Shown one piece after another: positions 1 to 7,190 of a stretch of 21,350 nucleotides of DNA. How positions within the stretch are numbered: position 1 is the first letter of the stretch; each line of letters opens with the position of its first letter. Source of the DNA: Actinomycetota bacterium (GTDB lineage Bacteria > Actinomycetota > Acidimicrobiia > Acidimicrobiales > Poriferisodaliceae); NCBI GenBank assembly GCA_002731665.1, contig PCCJ01000050.1, positions 1 through 21,350 of the forward strand. Reading direction: 5' to 3'. Position numbers and translations under genes: made by a program. A model generated the notes under the pieces. The model was given only the letters and a program-made list of their open reading frames with translations, had not been told where the DNA came from and did no database searches.

Positions 1-1
1 C

Positions 2-433
2 TGCTACACTGGGGCCCTCGAATTAGTGCTCGCATGCGACCTGCTCATATGCGCAGACGACGCACTATTTTGCGATAGCCACGGCAAATGGTCAATGGTT
101 CCAACCTGGGGAATGACAACTCGCCTGCCGGAGCGAGTTGGGCTCATGACAGCCAAAGACATTATGTACAGTGGAAGATCTATCTCAGGCAAAGAAGCCG
201 TCGAAATTGGTCTGGCGAATCGCTCGGTCCCAGACATTAGCTTAACGGCAAGCGCTTTTGATTGGGCCGCAGATATCTCCGCTAATTCATGGCACACGTT
301 AGCGGAAGAAAAAAAACAGATACTTGCCCTAGCGAAAATGGAACGATCCGAGGGACTCAAATGGGCTCGAGAAAACGGTCCGGGCGCTGGAGCAGATATG
401 AAAGAACGGATACAAAATAGCTTTGGTCGCTGA
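2..433 (+). CDS. Enoyl-CoA hydratase/isomerase family protein, 3' part (5' end outside window)
   Basis: The frame is open from the window edge and ends at TGA 431-433, giving the last 143 residues of a crotonase-fold protein. The first visible residues read GALELVLACDLLICADDALF, which is the oxyanion-hole region (G-A-x-E-x-x-L-A-C-D) typical of enoyl-CoA hydratases. It is followed by the usual stretch around 'GMTTRLPERVG' and the 'SGKEAVEIGLANRSVP' helix (family consensus: A-x-x-A-x-x-x-G-L-V-x-x-V). The C-terminus has the normal family length. The family hydrates or isomerises 2-enoyl-CoA esters in the cytoplasm; the exact substrate cannot be told. A GTG at 26 is internal and is not the start. 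A second crotonase lies on the minus strand at 18539-19435. Family assignment is firm; the specific reaction is unknown. Confidence 0.9.
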   Translation, partial: CYTGALELVLACDLLICADDALFCDSHGKWSMVPTWGMTTRLPERVGLMTAKDIMYSGRSISGKEAVEIGLANRSVPDISLTASAFDWAADISANSWHTLAEEKKQILALAKMERSEGLKWARENGPGAGADMKERIQNSFGR

Positions 434-454
434 TTCGTTTTCTCAAATATTTAC

Positions 455-467
455 TGCGGTATCCGCA
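455..467 (+). terminator. Small hairpin after the enoyl-CoA hydratase, possible terminator
   Basis: TGCGG-TAT-CCGCA is a perfect 5-bp stem with a 3-nt loop, 21 nt past the hydratase stop. A run of T follows only some 14 nt later (480-485), so it is not a textbook intrinsic terminator. It may mark the transcript end before the Sec-ArsC gene. Confidence 0.3.
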
Positions 468-519
468 CCTCACATGGCGCTTTTTGGTACCGTCAGCACC
501 AGTTCGACAAGGAGTCTGC

Positions 520-879
520 GTGAGTAAAGTAGTTATCTACCACAACCCTCATTGAGGGTCATCAAAAACTGCCTTAGCGGTCGCTGAGGATCAAGGTGTA
601 GACGTAGATGTCGTTCTATATATGAAAACACCCCCAGATAAAGCAGCTCTTGAGCATCTTGTTTCAGTGCTTGAAGATCCAGTAGAGGACCTGGTCCGTA
701 AAGATTCACAGTTCAAAAAATTAGAACTAAACCCTGATGACTATGTAAATAATCCATCAGCAGTAGTAGATCTGTTATTGCAACGTAAAGCCCTATTGCA
801 ACGACCAGTTTTGGTTAGTTCAACTCGTGCCATTATCGGCCGGCCGAAAGATCGCATCGCTAATTTCTTATCCAACTAG
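520..879 (+). CDS. arsC: Selenocysteine-containing ArsC-family (arsenate reductase/Spx-like) protein
   Basis: Read from GTG 520 through an in-frame TGA at 553-555 to TAG 877-879, this is a 119-residue ArsC-family thioredoxin-fold protein. The N-terminus is MSKVVIYHNPH-U-GSSKTALA, where U is the TGA codon. E. coli ArsC has the same layout, with catalytic Cys12 in H-x3-C-x3-R; here His8 is kept, TGA is codon 12, and Lys16 replaces Arg16. Downstream the family landmarks are intact: YMKTPP, DLVRKDSQFKKLEL (ArsC Arg60 region) and QRPVLV...GRPKDRI (Arg94 and Arg107 regions). AAGGAG at 509-514 lies 5 nt before the GTG, which fixes the start well upstream of the TGA. A strong hairpin at 572-589 matches a bacterial SECIS. 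The family reduces arsenate using glutaredoxin or another thiol, or acts in redox regulation; the substrate here is inferred, not shown. A plain ORF caller would start at ATG 622 and lose the active site. A nonsense mutation is the alternative, but the exact position and hairpin argue against it. Confidence 0.88.
572..589 (+). promoter_or_regulatory. Candidate bacterial SECIS element in arsC
   Basis: CCUUAGC-GGUC-GCUGAGG forms a 7-bp stem (one U-G pair) closing a GGUC loop. The loop starts 24 nt after the last base of the TGA. Bacterial SECIS elements are stem-loops just 3' of the UGA, inside the coding region, with G and U in the apical loop bound by SelB; the E. coli fdhF loop likewise contains GGUCU. 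Position, stem strength and loop all fit. Confidence 0.82.
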
Positions 880-918
880 ATAACCATTCCTGTGACCTTC
901 AGAACTAACTATCACGAC

Positions 919-951
919 AGCGATGACAGGCAAGTGCTTCGGACTGTCGCT
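919..951 (+). terminator. Stem-loop downstream of arsC, possible terminator
   Basis: AGCGA and CAG (919-923 and 927-929) pair with CTG and TCGCT (944-951), giving 8 bp with a 3-nt TGA bulge on the left arm and a 14-nt loop. It starts 40 nt after the arsC stop. No U-tract follows, so termination is only a guess. Apart from this hairpin, 880-1020 shows no gene; it presumably contains the gcv promoter, but I cannot place convincing -35 and -10 boxes. Confidence 0.35.
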
Positions 952-1020
952 AAAGCGAATACCCGAAAATAACCACCGCAAACAGGCATTGCCGTACTAG
1001 GTTAGGTATTGCTGCCAACA

Positions 1021-1210
1021 CTCAGTGGGAGAGCCCTAAAAGAATATTGAATTCTCGCAGGCGCCGAAGGAGCAACCGCCCCGGACAATCTCTCAGGCAA
1101 AAGGACCGCTGGGAAGAAGCAACGCTGGAAAGAGTTAAGGCATCAAAACCTTAAACACCGAAGGGGAAAACCACTTTAGGGTGGCCAATCTCTCAGGTTC
1201 CCAGACAGCG
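1021..1210 (+). promoter_or_regulatory. Tandem glycine riboswitch upstream of gcvT
   Basis: Two consecutive copies of the glycine aptamer are visible. Aptamer 1 runs about 1021-1113: GGGAGAG near the 5' side, the core GCGCCGAAGGAGCAA, then CAATCTCTCAGGCAAAAGGACCGCTGGG; CAGTGG (1023-1028) pairs with CCGCTG (1106-1111) as P1. Aptamer 2 runs about 1123-1210: GCTGGAAAGAG, the core CACCGAAGGGG, then CCAATCTCTCAGGTTCCCAGACAG; CGCTG (1123-1127) can pair with CAGCG (1206-1210). The repeated CCGAAGG and AATCTCTCAGG boxes are diagnostic. Such tandem switches bind glycine and usually turn on the glycine cleavage operon, which is exactly what follows (gcvT-gcvP). Confidence 0.95.
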
Positions 1211-1214
1211 CGGG

Positions 1215-1230
1215 GCGTCAAATTTGACGC
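1215..1230 (+). promoter_or_regulatory. Palindromic hairpin in the riboswitch expression platform
   Basis: GCGTCAAATTTGACGC is a perfect 16-nt palindrome between aptamer 2 and the gcvT start (ATG 1249). There is no U-run after it, so it does not look like a terminator. In addition CCCAG at 1200-1204, inside the 3' side of aptamer 2, is complementary to CTGGG at 1237-1241 just upstream of gcvT, so alternative pairing could control ribosome access. The mechanism is inferred. Confidence 0.55.
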
Positions 1231-1248
1231 GAGCTACTGGGCCAGGGC

Positions 1249-2388
1249 ATGACTGAACATAGACCAGAGGTAACATATAACGACGCATTAAAAAAGACCG
1301 CGCTCTACGAGCTACATGCCGAGCTTGGGGGCAGACTAATCCCTTTCGCCGGCTACGAGCTTCCCATTCAGTACGACGGCGTGCTAGCAGAACACCATGC
1401 GACTCGAGAAGCAGCCGGGTTATTTGATGTTAGCCACATGAAAATAGTCGACGTTTCTTCAATAGGTAGTTCAGATGTCGGTGAAACGTTAGAGCTGATT
1501 GCTCCAGGAGGTCTCACCACTCTTGGCGACAATCGACTTCGCTACTCGATGCTCACAAACGACGCAGGCGGAATAGTCGACGACGTCATCTTTACACGAA
1601 TGGCCAACCAGTTCCGCCTTGTACTTAATGCTTCCCGAGCAGAAATTGGCCTTGAGTACTTGGATGCATCATTAGGCAACCAGGTAACTTTTAGACCTCG
1701 ACATGATTTGGCCTTAATTTCGATACAAGGACCTAAGGCGGTAGGTGTCCTTCAGAAACATGATCCGGCAGTGGCTGATCTCTCTTTCATGGAAGCTGGA
1801 CTAATTAATTTTGGGCAAACAGAGTGTGATATCTCGAGAAGTGGGTATACCGGAGAAGACGGTTTCGAAATCGCTATGCCCATTGATGAGGCGGAACAAA
1901 TAGTTCGTTTGTTGCTCCTTGACAAAACATTAAAACCTGCTGGCCTTGGAGCTAGGGACACCCTTCGCTTGGAAGCGGGGCTGTGCCTATACGGCAACGA
2001 ACTCAATGAGAGTACGACTCCAGTTGAAGCAAATCTTAGTTGGACTATTCCGAAGCGACGCAGACAAGATCAGCGGTTTCCTGGGGCTACTACAATTTGT
2101 TCGCAACTTGAAAGAGGCACTGAAAGAACACGAGTTGGAGTAACTGCATCAGGAAAGCGACCTATCCGAGATGGGGCTCAACTGTTCAATGAGAACAACC
2201 AAATGGTAGGACTCATAACTAGCGGCGGCTATAGCCCAACTACTGGCAAGCCAGTTGCGATGGGCTACATCGACGTGCCGTATGCAAATGAGGACAATGA
2301 TTTAACCGCCGTTGTACGAGGTAAAAAAATCGGATGCACAGTCGCTCCGTTGCCATTTGTGCAACATCGATACAAACGATCTAAATAA
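1249..2388 (+). CDS. gcvT: Glycine cleavage system T protein (aminomethyltransferase)
   Basis: This 379-residue protein has the usual GcvT length. It takes the aminomethyl group from lipoylated GcvH, releasing ammonia and giving methylene-tetrahydrofolate. Visible family blocks: KKTALYELHAELGGRLIPFAGYELP at the N-terminus, AGLFDVSHM, LTNDAGGIVDDVIFTRM (folate-binding acidic residues), GYTGEDGFEI, LRLEAGLCLYGNEL, and a C-terminal TSGGYSPTTGKPVAMGYI typical of the GcvT_C barrel. ATG 1249 is used because it directly follows the glycine riboswitch and starts the conserved N-terminus; only a weak AGGG-type ribosome site is seen. gcvP follows after 15 nt, so the two form one glycine-controlled operon. 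No gcvH lies between or after them. Confidence 0.96.
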   Translation: MTEHRPEVTYNDALKKTALYELHAELGGRLIPFAGYELPIQYDGVLAEHHATREAAGLFDVSHMKIVDVSSIGSSDVGETLELIAPGGLTTLGDNRLRYSMLTNDAGGIVDDVIFTRMANQFRLVLNASRAEIGLEYLDASLGNQVTFRPRHDLALISIQGPKAVGVLQKHDPAVADLSFMEAGLINFGQTECDISRSGYTGEDGFEIAMPIDEAEQIVRLLLLDKTLKPAGLGARDTLRLEAGLCLYGNELNESTTPVEANLSWTIPKRRRQDQRFPGATTICSQLERGTERTRVGVTASGKRPIRDGAQLFNENNQMVGLITSGGYSPTTGKPVAMGYIDVPYANEDNDLTAVVRGKKIGCTVAPLPFVQHRYKRSK

Positions 2389-2403
2389 TTTTAAGGATTG
2401 CTA

Positions 2404-5310
2404 ATGAACGCTGATGAATCAAATGGAGCATTCGCTCAACGACACATCGGACCTAGACCAAAAGATCTCCATGTTATGCTGAGCGCTCTTGGAGCACACT
2501 CGTTGGATTCATTTATTGGAGATGTACTACCTCCCTCTATCGCCAACAACGCAGACCTTGCTCTCCCGACCGCCATAAGTGAAACCGAAGCAATAGCAAA
2601 ACTCAGCCAAAAAGCTCAACAAAACCAGGTACTGACTTCTGCGCTCGGAATGGGCTATTACAACACGATCACACCAGCGGTGATAAAACGAAATATTTTG
2701 GAAAACCCATCCTGGTATACCGCATATACCCCCTACCAACCAGAAATAAGCCAAGGCAGACTGGAAGCGTTGCTCAACTACCAAACAATGGTTTGCGACC
2801 TTACAGGCATGGAAATTTCTAATAGCTCGCTTCTTGACGAAGGCACCGCCGCTGCTGAAGCAATGACAATGAGCCGGCGCCTATCGAGCAAAAGCGAAGG
2901 CGCATTTTTCCTGGACAACGATTGCCACCCTCAAACAATCGAAGTAATCAAGACGAGAGCCGAACCATTGGGAATAGAAATTCAGGTTGGTAATCCATGG
3001 ATCGATTTTGACTCAACCGAGTGTTTCGGGATACTCGTTCAATACCCGGGGTCTAGCGGCGGTATCGGCGATATCGAGGTTGTAAGTCAATTAGCGCGTG
3101 CGAACAATTGTTTGCTCGTAGTTGCTGCCGATTTACTTAGTTTATGTTTGCTTACTCCCCCGGGTGATTTGGGGGCCGATCTAGTTGTCGGCTCATCTCA
3201 ACGATTCGGAGTTCCCCTTGGATTCGGCGGTCCGCACGCAGGGTATATTGGCGCCAAAGAAAAGCACAAGCGGTCCATGCCTGGCAGACTCGTAGGCGTA
3301 TCAGTCGATTCAGCGGGCCGGCCAGCGACGAGGCTCGCATTACAGACGCGCGAACAGCACATTAGAAGAGAAAAGGCAACTAGCAATATATGCACCGCTC
3401 AAGTACTTCTGGCAGTCATATCCTCGATGTACGCAGTTTGGCACGGCCCTGAAGGGCTCCGTTCCATAGCTAATCGAGTCCACAAATTAACTGCTGCTAT
3501 GGTCGAGTCGCTACGGAGCAGCAAGTTTAGGGTGCTTAACAAAAATTACTTTGACACGATTACAATTGCGACGCCGGGAGACGGTGAAAAAATCAGTGAT
3601 GTGCTTGCAGCTGCAGGTATAAACGTGCGACTGGTAGATAAAGACACTCTCGGCATTTCTCTAGATGAGACAACTGACGAGAATACGGTAGCTGACCTAC
3701 TTAGTGCTTTCGGATGTCAGCTTGACCCGGCTTGGCAAGAAAAGAATCACGATTCTGGAATTCCAGAAAGGTACAGGAGAAAAACTGAATTTCTAACTCA
3801 CCCGGTTTTCCATCTCTACCGTTCCGAAACTGAGATGCTTCGTTATATACGTCGCCTGGCCGATAAAGACATTGCATTAGACAAAGCAATGATTCCGCTC
3901 GGCAGTTGCACGATGAAATTAAATGCTACTAGCGAGATGGAACCAATTACCTGGCCACAGTTCTCAAACATTCACCCATTTGCGCCCTTGGAACAAGCCG
4001 CTGGATATGTCAGCATTATTAAAGAACTAGAAGACTGGCTACTTGCTTGCACTGGGTACGACGCTATTTCGTTGCAACCTAATGCAGGGTCCCAAGGAGA
4101 ATTCGCTGGACTTCTGGCAATAAGGAAATATCACCAGAGTCGAGGTCAGCATGAGAGACAGATTTGTCTCATACCCTCTTCTGCTCACGGAACCAACGCC
4201 GCTTCAGCAGTTATGGCTGGCTTTCGTGTTGTTGTAGTCGAGTGCAACGAAAATGGAGACGTTGATTTGGGTGATTTAATTCAGCGCATCGATCAGTACC
4301 GAGATCAGCTTGCAGCCATTATGGTCACGTACCCCTCGACACATGGAGTTTTCGAGGAAGGTATCGGAGAAATTTGCGATCTCACGCATCAGGCAGGAGG
4401 CCAGGTTTATATCGATGGCGCAAATCTTAATGCATTAGTAGGGCTAGCTTCTCCCGGTCATATCGGGGCAGATATTAGCCATTTGAATCTACACAAAACA
4501 TTCTGCATTCCACACGGCGGCGGTGGCCCTGGTGTTGGTCCCGTTGCCGCCAAAGCTCACTTAGCTCCGTTTCTTCCAAATCATCCGCTAAGACCCGAAG
4601 CCGGTCCGAAGAGTGGGCCTGGGCCAATATCGTCAGCGCCTTGGGGCTCAGCAGGCATTCTTCCCATACCTTGGATGTACATAAACATGATGGGAGGGAA
4701 AGGTCTGCAACATGCGACGAAGGTCGCTATTCTTAGTGCCAACTATCTGGCGCACCGACTATCAAAGCATTACCCCGTTCTTTACACCGCACCAAATGGT
4801 CGGGTTGCTCACGAATGCATAATTGACCTTAGAGGCTTCGACACAGTCGCAAGTGTCGATGATGTAGCTAAGCGACTAATCGATTACGGCTTTCATGCGC
4901 CTACCATGTCCTTTCCAGTACCTGGGACTCTTATGATTGAACCCACAGAAAGTGAATCTCTAGTCGAGATAGACCGATTTTGTGACGCAATGATCGCTAT
5001 CAGATCTGAGATTCGTAAAATTGAAGAGGGGTTCTGGCCGAAAGATGACAATCCGTTGATAAATGCTCCTCACCCCGCAGAGGATCTGCTCGGTGACCAT
5101 TGGGATCATGCCTACACTCGTGCAGAAGCGGCGTATCCTTTGGATGAACTTAGGTCCAATAAGTACTGGCCGCCTGTTGGACGCATTGATGGAGTCTTTG
5201 GCGATAGAAATTTAGTTTGCAGTTGCCCGGACCCCAGAGCCTTCGAAGAGCTTGCACCCAACCTAGAACGAAGCTTCTCTGACAAGACAGACTCTGTCGG
5301 TGTAAATTAG
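2404..5310 (+). CDS. gcvP: Glycine dehydrogenase (decarboxylating), glycine cleavage P protein, single-chain
   Basis: A 968-residue one-chain P protein, in the size range of E. coli GcvP; it is not split into P1 and P2. It is PLP-dependent, decarboxylates glycine and passes the aminomethyl moiety to GcvH lipoamide. The N-terminal half starts with [12 protein letters not shown] and carries [37 protein letters not shown] and [14 protein letters not shown]. The C-terminal half carries [38 protein letters not shown] and the PLP-lysine box [17 protein letters not shown], with the lysine at about residue 698. ATG 2404 is preferred over TTG 2398 because AAGGA at 2393-2397 sits 6 nt before it. It lies 15 nt after gcvT and is co-transcribed with it under the glycine riboswitch. 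No defects are seen. Confidence 0.97.
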   Translation: MNADESNGAFAQRHIGPRPKDLHVMLSALGAHSLDSFIGDVLPPSIANNADLALPTAISETEAIAKLSQKAQQNQVLTSALGMGYYNTITPAVIKRNILENPSWYTAYTPYQPEISQGRLEALLNYQTMVCDLTGMEISNSSLLDEGTAAAEAMTMSRRLSSKSEGAFFLDNDCHPQTIEVIKTRAEPLGIEIQVGNPWIDFDSTECFGILVQYPGSSGGIGDIEVVSQLARANNCLLVVAADLLSLCLLTPPGDLGADLVVGSSQRFGVPLGFGGPHAGYIGAKEKHKRSMPGRLVGVSVDSAGRPATRLALQTREQHIRREKATSNICTAQVLLAVISSMYAVWHGPEGLRSIANRVHKLTAAMVESLRSSKFRVLNKNYFDTITIATPGDGEKISDVLAAAGINVRLVDKDTLGISLDETTDENTVADLLSAFGCQLDPAWQEKNHDSGIPERYRRKTEFLTHPVFHLYRSETEMLRYIRRLADKDIALDKAMIPLGSCTMKLNATSEMEPITWPQFSNIHPFAPLEQAAGYVSIIKELEDWLLACTGYDAISLQPNAGSQGEFAGLLAIRKYHQSRGQHERQICLIPSSAHGTNAASAVMAGFRVVVVECNENGDVDLGDLIQRIDQYRDQLAAIMVTYPSTHGVFEEGIGEICDLTHQAGGQVYIDGANLNALVGLASPGHIGADISHLNLHKTFCIPHGGGGPGVGPVAAKAHLAPFLPNHPLRPEAGPKSGPGPISSAPWGSAGILPIPWMYINMMGGKGLQHATKVAILSANYLAHRLSKHYPVLYTAPNGRVAHECIIDLRGFDTVASVDDVAKRLIDYGFHAPTMSFPVPGTLMIEPTESESLVEIDRFCDAMIAIRSEIRKIEEGFWPKDDNPLINAPHPAEDLLGDHWDHAYTRAEAAYPLDELRSNKYWPPVGRIDGVFGDRNLVCSCPDPRAFEELAPNLERSFSDKTDSVGVN

Positions 5311-5330
5311 TAACGCCCCACGCTCCTCAC

Positions 5331-5367
5331 CTCAAATTCTCACAGAACCAGGTTTTCTTAATTTGAG
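5331..5367 (+). repeat. AT-rich inverted repeat after gcvP
   Basis: CTCAAATT (5331-5338) is repeated in inverted form as AATTTGAG (5360-5367), separated by 21 nt, in the gap between gcvP and the next gene. It could be a weak transcription terminator for the gcv operon or an operator-like site for the downstream gene. The stem is AT-rich and no T-run follows. Confidence 0.35.
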
Positions 5368-5397
5368 TTATAAATGTCTTCATAGATCGGTCGAGAT

Positions 5398-6111
5398 ATG
5401 GTTGTGCCAAAAACTTTAGCTTTTGAAATGAACCCAGATGAAACAGTCGACGATATTCCTGACTACTACAAGTTGCTTGAATGGACTGCCGCCGAGACTC
5501 GCGAACTAACTGAGCAACAACTTGATTACGATGATCTTTCTCCAGAGAAGGAATGGATGTGGTGGTCGTGTCGTCGCCAAGTCTCTCACATGTGCTGGGA
5601 TGCTTTAGTCTTTCCGAAGAAGCGTTGCGGAGCGCTCCTCTGGCCTGACCAAGACCCCCCGAACATTATTGATTGGCCATCTCACCAGTTTGGCAAACGA
5701 GCAAAATTCGATCGGGTTCTCGACGAAGATTTATTTTGGGCATTACCAACATTACTTCTGAAACTTGAAGTCGGGATTAGTTGGCTAGACCGGGTCATGA
5801 CGGAAAATGATGGCAAGGATTTAAGACTGATGCTTGAGACTGTGACTGCTTCGGCTTTCTGGAAGTACGTCATAAGCACACTCCCGCGAGGTGCCCGATT
5901 TAACGAAGAGAATAAAACTATTACCTATACTTTAGAAGCATCTTTATGGATGGTGTTCTACGAGATTCTTTCTCACATACGTTCGATACAGCGACTCAAA
6001 TCTCATCAAGGTTTAAGCCCGGTAATCGAGTTGCCTAAGGTCGGCTACTTGACGCTACCTTACTACTGGGGCGACACGAACGATAATGGACCAAGTCAGG
6101 ACCGATTATGA
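5398..6111 (+). CDS. Uncharacterised Trp-rich protein, possibly DinB-like
   Basis: A 237-residue soluble-looking protein with no signal peptide and no membrane segments. The first third has a helix-like 'YKLLEWTAAETRELTEQQLD' followed by the Trp-rich EWMWWSCRRQVSHMCWDAL (residues about 52-70). The C-terminal half has an 'EILSHIRSIQRLKSHQ' helix with His193 and His203. A helix, then a Trp/His-containing helix, then a distant H-x9-H helix is reminiscent of the DinB/YfiT metal-binding four-helix fold, but this is impression only. Its TGA overlaps the ATG of the nucleoside hydrolase (ATGA at 6108-6111), so the two are translationally coupled. Function is not known. Confidence 0.75.
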   Translation: MVVPKTLAFEMNPDETVDDIPDYYKLLEWTAAETRELTEQQLDYDDLSPEKEWMWWSCRRQVSHMCWDALVFPKKRCGALLWPDQDPPNIIDWPSHQFGKRAKFDRVLDEDLFWALPTLLLKLEVGISWLDRVMTENDGKDLRLMLETVTASAFWKYVISTLPRGARFNEENKTITYTLEASLWMVFYEILSHIRSIQRLKSHQGLSPVIELPKVGYLTLPYYWGDTNDNGPSQDRL

Positions 6112-7031
6112 AACCAAAAATTATTCTCGATTGCGATCCAGGCCACGATGACGCAGTTGCGATGATGTTAGCTGGACGCACTACAGAAATAATTGGTGTA
6201 ACAACAGTTTCCGGAAATGCTCCGCTATCGATAACAACTGACAACGCGCTCATAATGACCGAACTTTTACAGCTCGATGTCCCAGTGCACGCCGGTGCTC
6301 ATCGCCCTCTAATAGTTAAACCTTCCCATGCCGAAGAAGTTCATGGAAAAACAGGTCTTGATGGTCCAAAGCGGCCAGCTATAACTCGCGAAGTTTCGAG
6401 CAACAATGCAGTTGAGTTCATTATCTCCAGCATCCGCGAACAAGATGACGTTTGGCTCGTTCCTATTGGACCACTTACCAATATCGCTCTCGCTGTAGCT
6501 CAAGCACCAGATATTGTGGAGAAGGTCGCTGGAGTCTCGATAATGGGGGGCAGCACCGACCGGGGAAATGTCACCTCGAAAGGTGAATTCAATATATGGG
6601 CAGACCCGGACGCGGCAGCCATTGTTTTTGATGCAGGATTTAAAGACCTTAGAATGGCAGGCCTCAACCTAACTCATCAACTCGGTATCGATGACGAGGT
6701 GATATCGCAGTTAGCTAAAGTCGGTAATAATACTGCGAATTTCATAGCTGACTTATTCAGGTTTTATTTAGACGCCTACAAAGAAAGAACCAAGGGCGAG
6801 GTTGCTCCGCTTCATGACCCTTGCGCTGTCTTAGCCATCACACATCCGGATCTCATACAGTTCCAAAAGAAGAATGTACAAGTTGAGACTCGAGGAATTC
6901 ACACTAGAGGTATGACTGTCATCGATGATCGAGAATACAGCCCAGCAACATTAAACTGCGACGTAGAATACGTCATCGATAGGGATGCAGCTTTGCGCGT
7001 CATTATCGATGCTATTTCTACTTATGAATGA
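6108..7031 (+). CDS. Inosine-uridine preferring nucleoside hydrolase family protein
   Basis: A 307-residue member of the IUNH family, which cuts the N-glycosidic bond of ribonucleosides to ribose and base for salvage. The N-terminal calcium-binding signature is clear: IILDCDPGHDDAVAMMLA, with Asp8, Asp10, Asp14 and Asp15. Other family blocks are GVTTVSGNAPL (residues about 45-55), VWLVPIGPLTNIALA, VSIMGGS, GEFNIWADPDAA (the N-x-x-x-D-P loop), GLNLTHQ and PLHDPCAVL, whose His-Asp is expected at the active site and metal. Length is normal. The ATG overlaps the stop of the preceding unknown gene by 4 nt. Base specificity cannot be told from the sequence. Confidence 0.95.
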   Translation: MKPKIILDCDPGHDDAVAMMLAGRTTEIIGVTTVSGNAPLSITTDNALIMTELLQLDVPVHAGAHRPLIVKPSHAEEVHGKTGLDGPKRPAITREVSSNNAVEFIISSIREQDDVWLVPIGPLTNIALAVAQAPDIVEKVAGVSIMGGSTDRGNVTSKGEFNIWADPDAAAIVFDAGFKDLRMAGLNLTHQLGIDDEVISQLAKVGNNTANFIADLFRFYLDAYKERTKGEVAPLHDPCAVLAITHPDLIQFQKKNVQVETRGIHTRGMTVIDDREYSPATLNCDVEYVIDRDAALRVIIDAISTYE

Positions 7032-7044
7032 TGTTTGGCTCTTA

Positions 7045-7072
7045 ATCGTTCGGTATGAGATAGCCGGACGAT
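7045..7072 (+). terminator. Strong stem-loop after the nucleoside hydrolase gene, likely terminator
   Basis: ATCGTTCGG (7045-7053) pairs with CCGGACGAT (7064-7072) over 9 bp including one U-G. TAT and ATA extend the stem with one bulged G, leaving a GAG loop. It begins 14 nt past the hydrolase stop. No U-tract follows, but actinobacterial terminators often lack one. It separates the hydrolase pair from selD. The rest of the gap, 7073-7179, shows no gene or tRNA. Confidence 0.5.
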
Positions 7073-7190
7073 CTGACCTTGAGTTGCGTCGAGGGCTACT
7101 TTCAAAATCGCCCGTCTAATTCACTTTTCCAATATTACGAATGGCACACGAGCGACTTACCTGTACGATCTCGTCAGCCGGAGGTACTGT

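Noticed and set aside
431..523. Readthrough of the TGA ending the first enoyl-CoA hydratase (29 more open codons)
   Set aside because: The protein already has its full family C-terminus, the extension has no family similarity, and the next gene's ribosome site lies inside it.
553..555. TGA in arsC as an ordinary nonsense mutation making a pseudogene
   Set aside because: It falls exactly on the catalytic Cys codon, the rest of the frame is clean, a SECIS-like hairpin follows, and selD shows the same pattern.
622..879. An 85-residue protein starting at ATG 622
   Set aside because: This ATG is internal: homology to ArsC runs through the upstream TGA to GTG 520, which has a ribosome site.
7032..7190. 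A tRNA-Sec gene (selC) upstream of selD, prompted by a TTTCAAA stretch at about 7101-7107
   Set aside because: The flanking arms pair poorly, no GGTTCRANTCC T-arm or acceptor stem is found, and the reverse strand is no better.
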